Positions 36,313-46,853 are shown, counted from the first letter of the stretch. The stretch is DNA of 64,000 nucleotides from Flavobacteriales bacterium UBA1986 (GCA_002336245.1 DDDG01000008.1:1-64000); one strand, 5' to 3'. The notes: generated from the letters alone by a model not told the origin. Made by a program: numbers and translations.

Positions 36313-39054
36313 CTACTTCAGAACTAACTTTTGAACTTGCGTAGGATTTGTCCCAAGAAGAGACAAGAAATAGGTCCCCGACGACAAAGTTGAAAGGTCG
36401 CAACTCGCATCGCCTTGGTTCAAACGTGTGCGGAACACCTCAATGCCCCGGATGTCATAAACCGAGAGTTCCGCCTCTTCTTGCAATGCATCAAACTGCA
36501 CTCGTCCTTGAGATGGATTTGGGAACACCTTGAAATCTACAAAGCTTCGTTCTACCTTTTCCTCTACCGGCGATACCAGGTTGGGATCATTGTATCGAAC
36601 GCTGTACACTCCTGCTCCGTGGGTTCCAATCGCAACAAAACCATCGAGTGGACGAGAAGCCAAATATTCCACTATGGCATCGCCAACCAAATCTTCTGAT
36701 TGCTGATACCAAATGGTATTCAAAGAATCGAGTTTCGTAGTTCCATAAAGGCCAACAGAGGTTCCAACCAAATAGATTTCACCGCTTTGGGTAGGTACAA
36801 TCGCTGAAGAACGAATGGATGGACCAGCTCCAATACCGTTCAACAAATCAGGCACACCCGCCGCCAAAGGCTCTTCTAGATTTCCCGCAACACGTGCCCA
36901 ACTCAAACCACCATCGGGCGAATAAAAGATGCTATAAGTATTGTAGTTTGAAGTGGTGACCAAAAGCTTGCCTCCATCGTAAGGATGCACAGCTATGCTG
37001 CTGATGTATTGACCTGCATTCATCCCAGTAATGGAAATGTCAATTTCCTGCGGGTTGCCCGTATTCGCATTGTTGAACTTATAGATCTTGCCTGAGTTCG
37101 TACCTACATATAGAGTGTGTGTTGGGTTTTGACGACTTACGGACATACTACTAATGCGATGATTTCCACCACCTAAGGTGAATCCAAACTGCGACCAGCC
37201 ATTGCTGTATGGATTCCGACTGTCGTTTAGATTGATGGACGTAAGACCATTGTGGCGCAAAACGCCCCCAGCCCATGCCATGTACATAACATCTGGGTCG
37301 GCCACATCGAGGGCAAATGGATTGATGAAGCTAAATCCATAAGTTTCTTCATCTGGAGAAATTCTGCGATAGGCATCATCGTCGCCACCTCCGTCCAATT
37401 CATAGCGATAAACGACGCCGTATTGGGACGAGAAGTAGTAGAAACCTGCACCGTTCGCATCTGTTCCAGGCTGAACGCCTGTGTATGCACCATCCGACAA
37501 GGTTGTTGAAACCCAATTCGACAAAGTGCCTGTGTTTGTCCACCAGCATCCATTGTCCTGTAGGCCACCTACTATGACGTCATTGTTCACGGAAGGGTCG
37601 ATGGCCACTGTATAGAATTGGCTGGTTTGATAGCCATTGTTTTTGATGAACCAGTTTCCACTGCTAGCTAGGCAATTCGAAGTGTAGAAGATGCCCCCGT
37701 CGTTTATGGAAATCATCTTTGATGGATTGCTTGGGTAGAAAATTAAGTCGTGTTGATCTGGGTGATGGTTCGGGTACCGGTAGGTTTCGGTTGTGGTGAA
37801 ATTTGGATTGTAGCCACCAAGTTGAGTAATCTGAAATCTCGATGCAAATCCATCGTTTGACCTAAAAAGATTTGTTCCTCCAACAAAAACAACGTTCTCA
37901 TCATTCGGGTATACACGCAAAGCCATATTGTAGCCGCCTTGCAGGTCCATGGTGGTGTAGGAATTCGAAGTCGAGGGTAAATTATTCGAACGATTGACCC
38001 AGTTACCCCCGCTACCAGTACCATCACCACTGCTGTAGGTATACTTCATCAAAGAAGTTCTTGCGGACCCTATTTCAAGTGGATCGGCTGGGGCTCCATT
38101 TCCAGGAGAATCCATGAGGACGTACAACACATTTTGGTTCGACGGTGCCAAGGCCAGAATCATTCGATTGTATGGAAAAGGAAACGAAACATCTGAAATT
38201 TTCGTCCAGTTGATTCCATCCGCACTTCTCCAAATGCCGCGATCTGAAATGCCAGAACTCAAGGCCGCATAGACCACTCCATCATCTGTGACAACAACAT
38301 CGGTGAAGCCCATATTGCTGAAGGTGCTTCCAGAACTTCCCAGAACACTGGTCCATGAACCGCCGCCATTGTCACTTCGCATGATGTTTCCTGCGATGGC
38401 CGCATAAATCTCATCCTGGGTGGTGTTGCTCTTATCTATTCCCAATCTCCAAACGAAATCCCAATCATCAAACTGGTGCAAAGTATTGGATTGCGTGGCG
38501 ACCAATGGAGACCAGTTCACACCACCATCTTCAGATTTAAACATTCCATTCCCATGATGAATGGCTGAAAAACCACGACTGGCAGAGTTGCCTTCTCCTT
38601 CTCCAGTCCCATAGTACCAGGTGTCTGTCTTTCCCGGACGGGGATCTTGAAGAATAGATGAAACTGTATAAACCTCATCTTTTGAGCCTACTTGGTCCCA
38701 ACTTAGACCTTCATTTTCTGATCTCCACAAACTTCCCGACACACCACCAGCCAAATAAACGTTCTCATCGTTGATATCCATGGCAAAGGCGCGCGTTCTA
38801 CCACCAACATTAAAGGGACCGATGGCTTTTACATTTTGAGCATTCCGAGCAGCCGTTTCATAGGTTGGGAGATTAGCTGCAAATGAATGCTCCCTCTCAC
38901 GAATGTTTTCTGGGATTTTACCGCTGTTATCTTTTTCTCGTTCAAACTGCCATGCTTCACGCTCCTTTGGCCTCTGGTCTGCAGGCAGTTTTGGAGACTC
39001 GCAGGCAATTAAAATCAACACGCTCGCCAAGTATGTAAATCCTCTCGTCATCAT
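36313..39054 (-). CDS. Large beta-propeller T9SS protein with N-terminal lipobox, copy 1
   Basis: A 913-residue protein. The signal sequence ends in a lipobox-like LIAC (Cys18). The body holds many BNR/sortilin-type repeats with Asp-box-like S-x-D-x-G-x-x-W motifs (SENEGLSWDQVG, SEDGGVNWSPL, SDNGGGSWTSVL, SPDGGLSWARV), which fold as a beta-propeller. The last 80 residues are a T9SS type A sorting domain (VFPNPSQGRVQF, LSVYDIRGIEVF, TYFLSLLG, VQKLVLK). It is exported and probably surface-exposed. There is no sign of an enzyme site I can name. It is a paralog of the 39551-42259 product and lies in the same operon. Confidence 0.88.
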   Translation of the reverse strand: MMTRGFTYLASVLILIACESPKLPADQRPKEREAWQFEREKDNSGKIPENIREREHSFAANLPTYETAARNAQNVKAIGPFNVGGRTRAFAMDINDENVYLAGGVSGSLWRSENEGLSWDQVGSKDEVYTVSSILQDPRPGKTDTWYYGTGEGEGNSASRGFSAIHHGNGMFKSEDGGVNWSPLVATQSNTLHQFDDWDFVWRLGIDKSNTTQDEIYAAIAGNIMRSDNGGGSWTSVLGSSGSTFSNMGFTDVVVTDDGVVYAALSSGISDRGIWRSADGINWTKISDVSFPFPYNRMILALAPSNQNVLYVLMDSPGNGAPADPLEIGSARTSLMKYTYSSGDGTGSGGNWVNRSNNLPSTSNSYTTMDLQGGYNMALRVYPNDENVVFVGGTNLFRSNDGFASRFQITQLGGYNPNFTTTETYRYPNHHPDQHDLIFYPSNPSKMISINDGGIFYTSNCLASSGNWFIKNNGYQTSQFYTVAIDPSVNNDVIVGGLQDNGCWWTNTGTLSNWVSTTLSDGAYTGVQPGTDANGAGFYYFSSQYGVVYRYELDGGGDDDAYRRISPDEETYGFSFINPFALDVADPDVMYMAWAGGVLRHNGLTSINLNDSRNPYSNGWSQFGFTLGGGNHRISSMSVSRQNPTHTLYVGTNSGKIYKFNNANTGNPQEIDISITGMNAGQYISSIAVHPYDGGKLLVTTSNYNTYSIFYSPDGGLSWARVAGNLEEPLAAGVPDLLNGIGAGPSIRSSAIVPTQSGEIYLVGTSVGLYGTTKLDSLNTIWYQQSEDLVGDAIVEYLASRPLDGFVAIGTHGAGVYSVRYNDPNLVSPVEEKVERSFVDFKVFPNPSQGRVQFDALQEEAELSVYDIRGIEVFRTRLNQGDASCDLSTLSSGTYFLSLLGTNPTQVQKLVLK

Positions 39055-39554
39055 TTTAAAATACTGTAATGTTCCACCGTAATCATCGCTCCTTCAATTG
39101 GACTTCCAATTTTTATTCTCGCTTCAAATCGATCGCCCTCTTCAAGACCGGGATATCTCACTCCCAATAACGGAAACAGCTCTTCAGTAGTCTCCGAAAG
39201 TGTGAACATAAAATAAGCTTTCAGTTCATCTCCAGAAGAGAACGATTCATCAAAAAAACGGTTGATCATCTTAAGCTGATCTACTCGAATGTTCGCCGTA
39301 CAAGCAACTTTTCCGCACGGCTGGTCGCTTGCGAATCCTTCATTCAATTCATCGATGGACAATATCCTTCCTTCAATTTTAATGGACTCTCCACTTTTCG
39401 GTGGGCTCAACTCCTCTACGACCTTTTCTGACGGGCTCAACTCCTCAACGAGAGTTTGCTGCTTATCCTTGGCCGCTTTTGTTTCTTCCGACAGATCCTT
39501 ATTTGAAGAACAAGAAAACAGAAAGAAGACGAGTATTAGACTTAGTAGTTTCAT
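39051..39554 (-). CDS. Small lipoprotein between two propeller paralogs
   Basis: A 167-residue protein with signal peptide and lipobox LFSC (Cys15). A linker contains a tandem repeat of V-x-E-L-S-P (LVEELSPSEK, VVEELSPPKS). The rest is a small beta-rich domain (EGRILSIDELNEG, CGKVACTANIRVDQL, RFEARIKIGSPI) with two cysteines in CGKVAC. I recognise no family. It overlaps the genes on both sides by 4 bp, so it is made together with the two propeller proteins. Confidence 0.75.
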   Translation of the reverse strand: MKLLSLILVFFLFSCSSNKDLSEETKAAKDKQQTLVEELSPSEKVVEELSPPKSGESIKIEGRILSIDELNEGFASDQPCGKVACTANIRVDQLKMINRFFDESFSSGDELKAYFMFTLSETTEELFPLLGVRYPGLEEGDRFEARIKIGSPIEGAMITVEHYSILK

Positions 39555-42259
39555 TCGATGACAATCTTTTTGACTTGAGACCCACTTTCGGTTTCCACCT
39601 CAATGAGGTAGGTGCCACTCGCCGACTTCGCAAAGTGAAGACTGCTTCCGGAAACCGAAACATGTTGAACTGCTCGTCCTTGCAAATCAAAGACTTTGAT
39701 GTCTAATATTTTCTCCTGGCTCTCAATTTCCACCAAACCTTTGCTCGGATTGGGCCAGATTTTGACCTCAACAGTCGGCTCCAACTCATGTTTACCAGCA
39801 ACAAGTTTACGGTCTGTAATGAAGGTGGTAAACACTCCTTTTCCATGAGTTCCTATGGCAAGAAAACCATCACTTGGACGGTAATCCATCATATCAACAA
39901 TTGCATTTCCAATGACGTTGGGCGCTTCTTGCTCCCACACGGTTGAATCGCCCTGCAATTGATTGGTGGAGAAAAGCCCAACACTGGTTCCAACAAAGTA
40001 TCTTCTTGAATCATCATACAAAGGCGCAATCAAACAAGAACGAACTGACGGCCCATCACCTAGAGCCAATCCTACTGGCGCCCCTGGCGCTTGCTCAGCT
40101 TCGAGATTTCCTGAGACCGCAGTCCAAGAATCACCTCCATTATCGGAATAATAAACACTTTGTGTTTTGTAGTTCGAATAGACCAGCATGAGCTTATCGG
40201 CATCTTCTGGATCGACCGAAATGTCGGAAGCATAACCTCCAAAAACGATGTTGTTGGTGATGTCATCGCTTCCTAAGTTTCCATCATTGGCGTCTTCAAC
40301 GCGAAAAACAGACTTATTGCTTGAACCCATGTAGAGAACATATTGAGGGTTGTCATACGACGATTCTAATGTGGTTAGACTACCACGCCCAATGTTCCTA
40401 AATTCTTCCCAGCCATCATCCGTATCTTCTGTAGAGCTATCTAGGTCGAAGGCATTCAAACTGTTGTGTCTCCAGATGTCATCCCCATCAGACAGGTACA
40501 TGGTATATGGATCGTTCCTATCGAGAATGAAAGGATTCACGAATTGCCAAAATCCGGGCGATTCCGGGTCAATTCGCGTGTAGCCGGTGCGATTACCGTC
40601 TTGACCCACCGACATTTTATAAATTCTAGCGTATTGAGAAGAGAAGTAAAAATCTTCGCCATTTCCTACTGCACAGTAGGCGCCATCGCCCAAACTAGGC
40701 GTTGCCCATTCTGAGCTCGGATCGGCATCCCAACTCAAGAAGGTCCCATTGTCTTGCAATCCACCGAAGACCAATTCACTTCCAGGCTGATCTCGATCAA
40801 CTGCAATGGTGTAAAACTGCGTGGTCAAAAATCCTTTGTTTAAATCAGTCCACTCGTTGCTCGTATCTCGGATGTTGTTCATGCGGTATACACCACCATC
40901 ATTTGCATTGTAAATCGTATCGGGATGATCGGGGTGAAAGAAAAACACATGCTGATCTGGGTGATGACCAACCCAACGGTAGTAGAAAGGAAGGTATCCA
41001 TCGGGGCGATATCCACCTATTTGCCTGTAGTTGCTGTCTGAATTGAAACCATCGAAAGACAGAAACAAGTTTGTTCCACCAACTGCAATCACATTGGAAT
41101 CCTTGGGATGCACGGCAAGAACCATGTCGTAACTCCCTTGCGTTTTAAAGCAGGCCGCAAAGCTCGAGTCGAAAGGAAGGTTTAAGGATAAGTTTTCCCA
41201 TTGACCACCTGCACCAGCACCATTTCCACTCAAATATGTATATCGAAAAAGGCTGTTCGTTTCCGAAGAATTGCTGTCGGCCTTTTGACCAAATCCAGGA
41301 GTGTCTCCGAGGAAGTAAACCTTATTGGGGTTTTGTGGATCGCTGTCCATAATGACCCGGTTTATATTGCTGGGAAAATCGGTAGCACCAATCCGTTGCC
41401 ATGAAATTCCATCTTCAGACCTCCACAAGCCAGTTGAGTTTCCACCAGCGCTGAGACTCGCATACTTCACCCCATTCTCAGCAATTAATACATCCGTATA
41501 ACGAGATGCGGAAGCCGTTGAACCTCCGCCCAATACTTGTTGCCAGTTAGAGCCGCCGTCGTCGCTTCTTTGGATGCTGCCGCGAACTGCCGCATATAGA
41601 ACATCCGCTGTATCTACGCTGTGATCGATGGCTACATTCCAAATGAGATCCCAATTGTCTGTTTCTTCCGGAGTACCGCTGCTGGTTGAATCAAGCACGG
41701 TCCAAGTCTCCCCATTGTCCACAGACTTATAAATGCCTGTTCCGTTGAAGTATGCGCTGAAACTTTTGCTTGCAGAATTTCCGACTATTTCGCCGGAACC
41801 ATAATACCAAATGTTCGACTTCCCCGGTCTTAGATCCTGAGTCAAACAAGAAACAGCAGGGTGGTCGTTCGGGTCTCCGACTTGCCGCCAACTCATTCCA
41901 TTGTCGTCGGACTTCCACATTCCACCAGAAATGCCTCCAGCCAGTAAAATCTCTGTATTTGTATAATCGATGGCAAAGGCACGCGTGCGCCCTCCTACAT
42001 TAAAAGGTCCTCTGTGCGTATATGTGTAACTCGATCTAGCCGACTCGTCCAGCTTTGGAAGTCCTTGCGCAAAAGCCAACTCTCGTTCATGCATGTGAAG
42101 CGGGATTTCCCCAGTTAGAGGATCCGCTAAGCGCATTTTCATCCACTCTTCTCTACCAATCACTGAATCCTCAAGCTCTTCCGTATCTGCATGATTGCAA
42201 GAAATCACAACAGTTGTAAATGCAATTAGGGCTGCACTCAATAGTTTCATCTTCCTCAT
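39551..42259 (-). CDS. Large beta-propeller T9SS protein with N-terminal lipobox, copy 2
   Basis: A 902-residue paralog of the 36313-39054 product, first gene of its three-gene operon. It has a lipobox-like VISC (Cys21), RGPFNVGGRTRAFAID as in copy 1 (GPFNVGGRTRAFAMD), several Asp-box repeats (SDDNGMSWRQVG, SDDGGSNWQQVL, SDNGGDSWTAVSG) and a T9SS sorting domain (IWPNPSKGLVEIE, IKVFDLQGRAVQ, GTYLIEVETESG, VKKIVIE). The two copies share layout along their full length. ATG 42259 is used; ATG 42250 is three codons downstream. Confidence 0.88.
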   Translation of the reverse strand: MRKMKLLSAALIAFTTVVISCNHADTEELEDSVIGREEWMKMRLADPLTGEIPLHMHERELAFAQGLPKLDESARSSYTYTHRGPFNVGGRTRAFAIDYTNTEILLAGGISGGMWKSDDNGMSWRQVGDPNDHPAVSCLTQDLRPGKSNIWYYGSGEIVGNSASKSFSAYFNGTGIYKSVDNGETWTVLDSTSSGTPEETDNWDLIWNVAIDHSVDTADVLYAAVRGSIQRSDDGGSNWQQVLGGGSTASASRYTDVLIAENGVKYASLSAGGNSTGLWRSEDGISWQRIGATDFPSNINRVIMDSDPQNPNKVYFLGDTPGFGQKADSNSSETNSLFRYTYLSGNGAGAGGQWENLSLNLPFDSSFAACFKTQGSYDMVLAVHPKDSNVIAVGGTNLFLSFDGFNSDSNYRQIGGYRPDGYLPFYYRWVGHHPDQHVFFFHPDHPDTIYNANDGGVYRMNNIRDTSNEWTDLNKGFLTTQFYTIAVDRDQPGSELVFGGLQDNGTFLSWDADPSSEWATPSLGDGAYCAVGNGEDFYFSSQYARIYKMSVGQDGNRTGYTRIDPESPGFWQFVNPFILDRNDPYTMYLSDGDDIWRHNSLNAFDLDSSTEDTDDGWEEFRNIGRGSLTTLESSYDNPQYVLYMGSSNKSVFRVEDANDGNLGSDDITNNIVFGGYASDISVDPEDADKLMLVYSNYKTQSVYYSDNGGDSWTAVSGNLEAEQAPGAPVGLALGDGPSVRSCLIAPLYDDSRRYFVGTSVGLFSTNQLQGDSTVWEQEAPNVIGNAIVDMMDYRPSDGFLAIGTHGKGVFTTFITDRKLVAGKHELEPTVEVKIWPNPSKGLVEIESQEKILDIKVFDLQGRAVQHVSVSGSSLHFAKSASGTYLIEVETESGSQVKKIVIE

Positions 42260-42482
42260 CCTATGGCTAATGTTAGGCTGTACATTTTAGTTCATTGAAG
42301 TTTGCAGGAGGTGGCAACAGAGTGGGCTAAAGTACGGATAATCCTATGGTCTTTTGTGCCCTAGGTGACCATTCACTCAGCCGGTAAAAAAATTTCAATG
42401 GTCGACCAAACCTTTCCAGCACATAAGGCGTTTATTATCCTGAAAGAGCATTAAAATTTTCATTTGTAGTAGTTAGTTGTTT
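42260..42482. other. Non-coding stretch upstream of icmF; possible leader or small RNA
   Basis: This is the largest gap in the window. I find no open reading frame worth calling and no tRNA. A B12-box-like element was looked for, because icmF is B12-dependent, and not found. The stretch ends in a strong terminator (next feature), yet no plus-strand gene precedes it, which suggests that some plus-strand transcript starts in this gap. Confidence 0.4.
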
Positions 42483-42513
42483 AACCCTTCGCCTTTAGCG
42501 AGGGGTTTTTTTT
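42483..42513 (+). terminator. Strong Rho-independent terminator 44 bp upstream of icmF
   Basis: A 10-bp stem from 42483-42492 (AACCCTTCGC) to 42498-42507 (GCGAGGGGTT), with one G-U pair, a 5-nt loop and eight T residues (42506-42513). It lies before the icmF -7 box. Confidence 0.75.
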
Positions 42514-42531
42514 GCTTCATCTTCAAAAAAG

Positions 42532-42539
42532 TATTTTTG
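42532..42539 (+). promoter_or_regulatory. Bacteroidota -7 promoter box (TATTTTTG) for icmF
   Basis: TATTTTTG matches TAnnTTTG, 17 bp before ATG 42557 and after the upstream terminator. It supports the 42557 start over the in-frame codon at 42512. Confidence 0.5.
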
Positions 42540-42556
42540 CTGCCCATTGGCATAAA

Positions 42557-45500
42557 ATGAAAGCAGTAGAAACATACACCCCCAAGCACAAAATTCGGAT
42601 CATTACTGCGGCATCGCTGTTTGATGGGCACGATGCGGCCATCAATATCATGCGCCGGATCATTCAGTCCACAGGGGTTGAAGTAATCCATTTAGGTCAC
42701 GATCGCAGTGTTGAAGAGGTCGTCGATACTGCAATTCAAGAAGATGCCAACGCCATTGCGATGACCTCCTACCAAGGCGGTCATATGGAGTATTTCAAGT
42801 ACATGCATGACCTTCTTGCAGAAAGGGGGGCAGGACACATTAAAATTTTTGGTGGTGGTGGTGGTGTGATTCTACCTGAAGAAATTGAGGAGCTTCACGC
42901 ACATGGAATAACACGCATATATTCGCCAGATGATGGGCGTGAGTTGGGCTTGCAAGGCATGATCAATGACCTTGTGAAGCGCTCCGACTTCCCACTTGGC
43001 GACGAACTAAATGGTGCATACGAGAGAATTGAAGATCAGAATGATGGAGATTTAGCCCGCTTGATTTCTGCTGCAGAGAATTTTCCTGAAAACGCAAAAG
43101 ACGTACTGAGTGAGATTAAAGTACGGGCCGAGAAATCAAAAACTCCGGTACTTGGAATCACAGGAACTGGCGGAGCCGGAAAGTCGAGTTTAGTCGATGA
43201 ATTGGTTCGACGCTTTCTTGTTGATTTTCCTGAAAAGCGCATGGCCATCGTTTCAGTAGATCCGTCAAAAAGGAAAACTGGAGGTGCATTGTTGGGTGAC
43301 CGAATTCGAATGAATGCCATTCGAAATTCACGCATTTATATGCGAAGTCTGGCGACAAGGCAGTCGAACCTAGCTTTGAGTAAGCATGTAGAGCAAGCCC
43401 TTGATGTCTTAAAAACCGCCGGATTCGATCTGATTATTTTAGAAACCTCAGGCATTGGTCAATCGGATACAGAAATCCTTGACCACAGCGATGCTTCCCT
43501 TTATGTAATGACTCCTGAATATGGAGCGGCAACGCAGCTCGAGAAAATTGATATGCTCGATTTCGCGGACTTGATCGCTTTGAACAAGTTTGACAAACGT
43601 GGGGCTTTGGACGCCCTTCGGGATGTGAAAAAACAATACCAACGAAATCACAATTTGTGGGATAGTCCGGTAGATGAGATGCCTGTATTTGGAACCATCG
43701 CATCGCAGTTCAACGACCCTGGAACCAATAGCCTTTATAAAGCCATTGTAGACACCGTTGCCGACAGAACGGGAGCAGACTTGCACTCCACCTTCGAGAT
43801 TTCAGACGAAATGTCGGAGAAAATTTACATCATCCCACCAAACAGAACTCGCTACCTAGCTGAGATTGCGGAAAGCCACAAAACCTACGAAGATTGGGTG
43901 TCGCAGCAAGTTGAGGTTGCCGATCGCTTGTATTCGTTGACGCGTTCAAAAGAGTATGTGGATGAGACCACAAAGGCTTCTCTTCAAAAAGCAATTGAAA
44001 AGGAAGAATTGGATTTCGACCCACACAACAAAAAACTTCTTGAAGAATGGCCCGCCAAAAAAGCAGCCTACAAACAAGACGAATACGTGTTTGAGGTACG
44101 AGGGAAAGAAATTAAATCTAAAACCTATTCTGAATCACTTTCACATTCTCGAATTCCACGAGTAGCCCTTCCCTCCTATCGTTCTTGGGGCGAAATTTTG
44201 AAATGGACTTTAAGAGAGAATGTACCTGGAGAGTTTCCTTTCACCGCTGGCTTATTCCCATTCAAGCGGGAAGGAGAAGATCCCACCCGAATGTTTGCCG
44301 GAGAAGGCGGGCCAGAACGCACCAACCGACGCTTCCATTATGTCTCTTTGGACATGGCAGCAAAACGACTGTCTACTGCCTTTGATTCAGTTACACTTTA
44401 CGGTCACGACCCAGATTATCGCCCAGACATTTATGGGAAAATTGGAAATGCTGGAGTTTCAATTTGCTGCTTAGACGACGCCAAAAAGCTCTATTCGGGC
44501 TTTAACCTTTGTGATCCAAAGACTTCTGTTTCCATGACCATCAATGGTCCTGCGCCAATGCTTTTAGCTTTCTTTATGAATGCGGCCGTCGACCAGCAAT
44601 GTGAATTGTACATCAAGGAGCAAAAGATGGAGACTGAAGTGCAAAAACGCATCGACGCACACTTCAAAAAGATTGGCAGTACTCAACCAAAATATTCAGG
44701 AGATCTTCCCACAGGAAATGATGGTCTTGGACTCATGTTGTTGGGTTGTACAGGAGCCGATGTTTTGGAGAAGGAAGTGTACGAAAGAATCAAAGCCGAA
44801 ACGCTCAAGACTGTTCGGGGTACGGTTCAAGCCGACATTCTAAAAGAGGATCAAGCTCAAAATACCTGCATCTTCTCCACTGAGTTTGCCCTTAGGTTGA
44901 TGGGAGATGTTCAGGAATATTTCATCGATCATGGAGTCCGAAATTTCTACAGCGTTTCGATTTCTGGATATCACATTGCTGAAGCCGGAGCCAATCCGAT
45001 CAGTCAGCTCGCCTTCACCCTTGCTAATGGTTTCACCTATGTAGAATACTACCTCAGCAGGGGAATGAAAATCAATGATTTTGGTCCGAACCTTTCCTTT
45101 TTCTTCTCAAACGGACTAGATCCTGAATATGCAGTGATCGGACGTACTGCTCGAAGAATATGGGCGAAGGCCATGAAGAATAAATACGGTGCCGGATCAA
45201 GAAGTCAGATGTTGAAATACCACATCCAGACCTCTGGTAGGTCCCTGCACGCTCAGGAAATTGACTTCAACGACATACGCACAACTCTTCAGGCTCTTTA
45301 TGCCATCTACGACAACTGCAATTCTTTGCACACGAACGCCTACGACGAAGCCATCACAACTCCCACAGAAGAGAGTGTCCGTCGCGCTATGGCCATTCAG
45401 TTGATCATCAATAAGGAGCTTGGGCTCAGCAAAAACGAGAACCCACTTCAAGGCTCTTTCATTATTGATGAACTCACCGATTTGGTGGAAGAAGCTGTAA

Positions 45501-45916
45501 TGCTGGAGTTTGAACGAATCACTGAACGAGGTGGTGTCCTCGGGGCTATGGAGACTATGTACCAGAGGTCGAAAATTCAAGAGGAATCTCTTTATTATGA
45601 AACTCTTAAGCACAATGGGGACTTTCCCATCATTGGTGTAAATACCTTTCTTAGCTCCAAAGGCTCTCCAACTCTTGTCCCGCAAGAAGTAATTCGGGCA
45701 ACCGAGAAAGAGAAAGAATCTCAGATTGCGACGCTGAAAGAATTGAACAAGCGCCACGAAGACAAAAGCAATGAGCATCTTCGTAAGGTTCAAACCGCCG
45801 CCATTCAAAATCAGAATATTTTTAATGAACTAATGGAGGCTTGTAAATACAGTTCTCTGGGACAGATTACCGAAGCTCTTTTTGAGGTCGGAGGTCAGTA
45901 CCGGAGGAATATGTAA
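42557..45916 (+). CDS. icmF: Fused isobutyryl-CoA mutase (B12 domain - G-protein chaperone - mutase)
   Basis: A 1119-residue protein. In order: a B12-binding domain ([11 protein letters not shown], His25; [19 protein letters not shown]), a MeaB-like GTPase chaperone domain with Walker A GTGGAGKS (203-210) and NKFD, and the TIM-barrel mutase domain from about 530 on ([19 protein letters not shown]). Two residues that separate this enzyme from methylmalonyl-CoA mutase can be read: Phe567 in AGLFPF where the other has Tyr, and Gln768 in DQAQNT where it has Arg. The product should therefore interconvert isobutyryl-CoA and n-butyryl-CoA. Start ATG 42557 is chosen over 42512 because of the -7 box at 42532. 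Confidence 0.93.
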   Translation: MKAVETYTPKHKIRIITAASLFDGHDAAINIMRRIIQSTGVEVIHLGHDRSVEEVVDTAIQEDANAIAMTSYQGGHMEYFKYMHDLLAERGAGHIKIFGGGGGVILPEEIEELHAHGITRIYSPDDGRELGLQGMINDLVKRSDFPLGDELNGAYERIEDQNDGDLARLISAAENFPENAKDVLSEIKVRAEKSKTPVLGITGTGGAGKSSLVDELVRRFLVDFPEKRMAIVSVDPSKRKTGGALLGDRIRMNAIRNSRIYMRSLATRQSNLALSKHVEQALDVLKTAGFDLIILETSGIGQSDTEILDHSDASLYVMTPEYGAATQLEKIDMLDFADLIALNKFDKRGALDALRDVKKQYQRNHNLWDSPVDEMPVFGTIASQFNDPGTNSLYKAIVDTVADRTGADLHSTFEISDEMSEKIYIIPPNRTRYLAEIAESHKTYEDWVSQQVEVADRLYSLTRSKEYVDETTKASLQKAIEKEELDFDPHNKKLLEEWPAKKAAYKQDEYVFEVRGKEIKSKTYSESLSHSRIPRVALPSYRSWGEILKWTLRENVPGEFPFTAGLFPFKREGEDPTRMFAGEGGPERTNRRFHYVSLDMAAKRLSTAFDSVTLYGHDPDYRPDIYGKIGNAGVSICCLDDAKKLYSGFNLCDPKTSVSMTINGPAPMLLAFFMNAAVDQQCELYIKEQKMETEVQKRIDAHFKKIGSTQPKYSGDLPTGNDGLGLMLLGCTGADVLEKEVYERIKAETLKTVRGTVQADILKEDQAQNTCIFSTEFALRLMGDVQEYFIDHGVRNFYSVSISGYHIAEAGANPISQLAFTLANGFTYVEYYLSRGMKINDFGPNLSFFFSNGLDPEYAVIGRTARRIWAKAMKNKYGAGSRSQMLKYHIQTSGRSLHAQEIDFNDIRTTLQALYAIYDNCNSLHTNAYDEAITTPTEESVRRAMAIQLIINKELGLSKNENPLQGSFIIDELTDLVEEAVMLEFERITERGGVLGAMETMYQRSKIQEESLYYETLKHNGDFPIIGVNTFLSSKGSPTLVPQEVIRATEKEKESQIATLKELNKRHEDKSNEHLRKVQTAAIQNQNIFNELMEACKYSSLGQITEALFEVGGQYRRNM

Positions 45917-45921
45917 GCTAA

Positions 45922-46695
45922 ATGCAACTATTCCGAAAAGACATATTTGGTAACTTTTATTTGACCAAGAGGATCTTATATCTCCTGTTCGGATTTACGG
46001 CGCACTACCGTTTCAAAAAAATGAATAAGGCGGTATTGAACAACGTAGAACTCCTGGATCGACTTCCGAATCAGAACGTTCTATTTGTATCAAATCATCA
46101 AACATATTTTGCCGACGTTGCCTTTTTATTCCTCGTTTTCGCGAGTGCAAAATCAAAATTTTTTGATCGAATCGGGTCGTCCTTGGTTCTATTCACTCCA
46201 AGGTTGAACGCTTATTTTGTTGCTGCTCAGGAAACAATGAAGTCGGGCATCCTTCCAAAAATATTCACTTATGCCGGTGGCATATTAATCAAACGAACCT
46301 GGCGTGAATCAGGTCAAGATGTAAAACGCCAAGTTGATATGCGCGACATCTCCAAAATTAACGAAGGCCTTGCCGATGGTTGGGTAGTTACCTTTCCTCA
46401 AGGAACAACTACACCCTACGTTCAAGGACGTAAAGGAACTGCGCACATCATTAAAACCAACCAACCCATCGTAGTTCCAGTTGTCATTAATGGCTTCAGA
46501 AGAGCCTTCGACAAAAAGGGCTTGTTGGTCAAGAAAAGAGGTGTGGAAATCAGTGTTACTTTTAAAGAACCACTCGTAATCGATTACGAAAAAAGTAGTC
46601 AAGAAATTCTAGATCAAGTCATGGTCTCCATTGAACAAACCGAAGACTTCAAACCCCCTATGATTCGAAAAGAATCGAAAGAACCGGAGAATTAA
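45922..46695 (+). CDS. 1-acylglycerol-3-phosphate O-acyltransferase-like (PlsC family)
   Basis: A 257-residue protein with the acyltransferase motif I in VSNHQTYFADVAF and the second motif FPQGTTTPYVQGRKGTAHII, equivalent to FPEGTRS. Motif I reads H-x5-D, one residue longer than the usual H-x4-D. An N-terminal amphipathic or hydrophobic stretch could hold it at the membrane. It should acylate a lysophospholipid, but other acyl acceptors are possible. It begins five bases after the icmF stop, so it may be co-transcribed with it. Confidence 0.85.
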   Translation: MQLFRKDIFGNFYLTKRILYLLFGFTAHYRFKKMNKAVLNNVELLDRLPNQNVLFVSNHQTYFADVAFLFLVFASAKSKFFDRIGSSLVLFTPRLNAYFVAAQETMKSGILPKIFTYAGGILIKRTWRESGQDVKRQVDMRDISKINEGLADGWVVTFPQGTTTPYVQGRKGTAHIIKTNQPIVVPVVINGFRRAFDKKGLLVKKRGVEISVTFKEPLVIDYEKSSQEILDQVMVSIEQTEDFKPPMIRKESKEPEN

Positions 46696-46853
46696 TTTGT
46701 GATTCAACAAACTTGAAAGCCTACTTCCACGTAACCATTTAGCGAAAGCCTGATGCATATCACCCACCGATGGCAAAATCTTTCGACCTTTGCACCAAAT
46801 GCTCAACTCTAGCGCGTTTTATACTACTGACCTTTAAAGACTCCTAATCAGAG

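Noticed and set aside
42260..42556. Cobalamin riboswitch upstream of icmF
   Set aside because: The gap was read for a B12-box-like core and the flanking stems. Nothing resembling them was seen.
45197..45808. Open frame of 203 codons opposite icmF
   Set aside because: It lies fully within icmF, which has complete domain support. No motif or start context was found.
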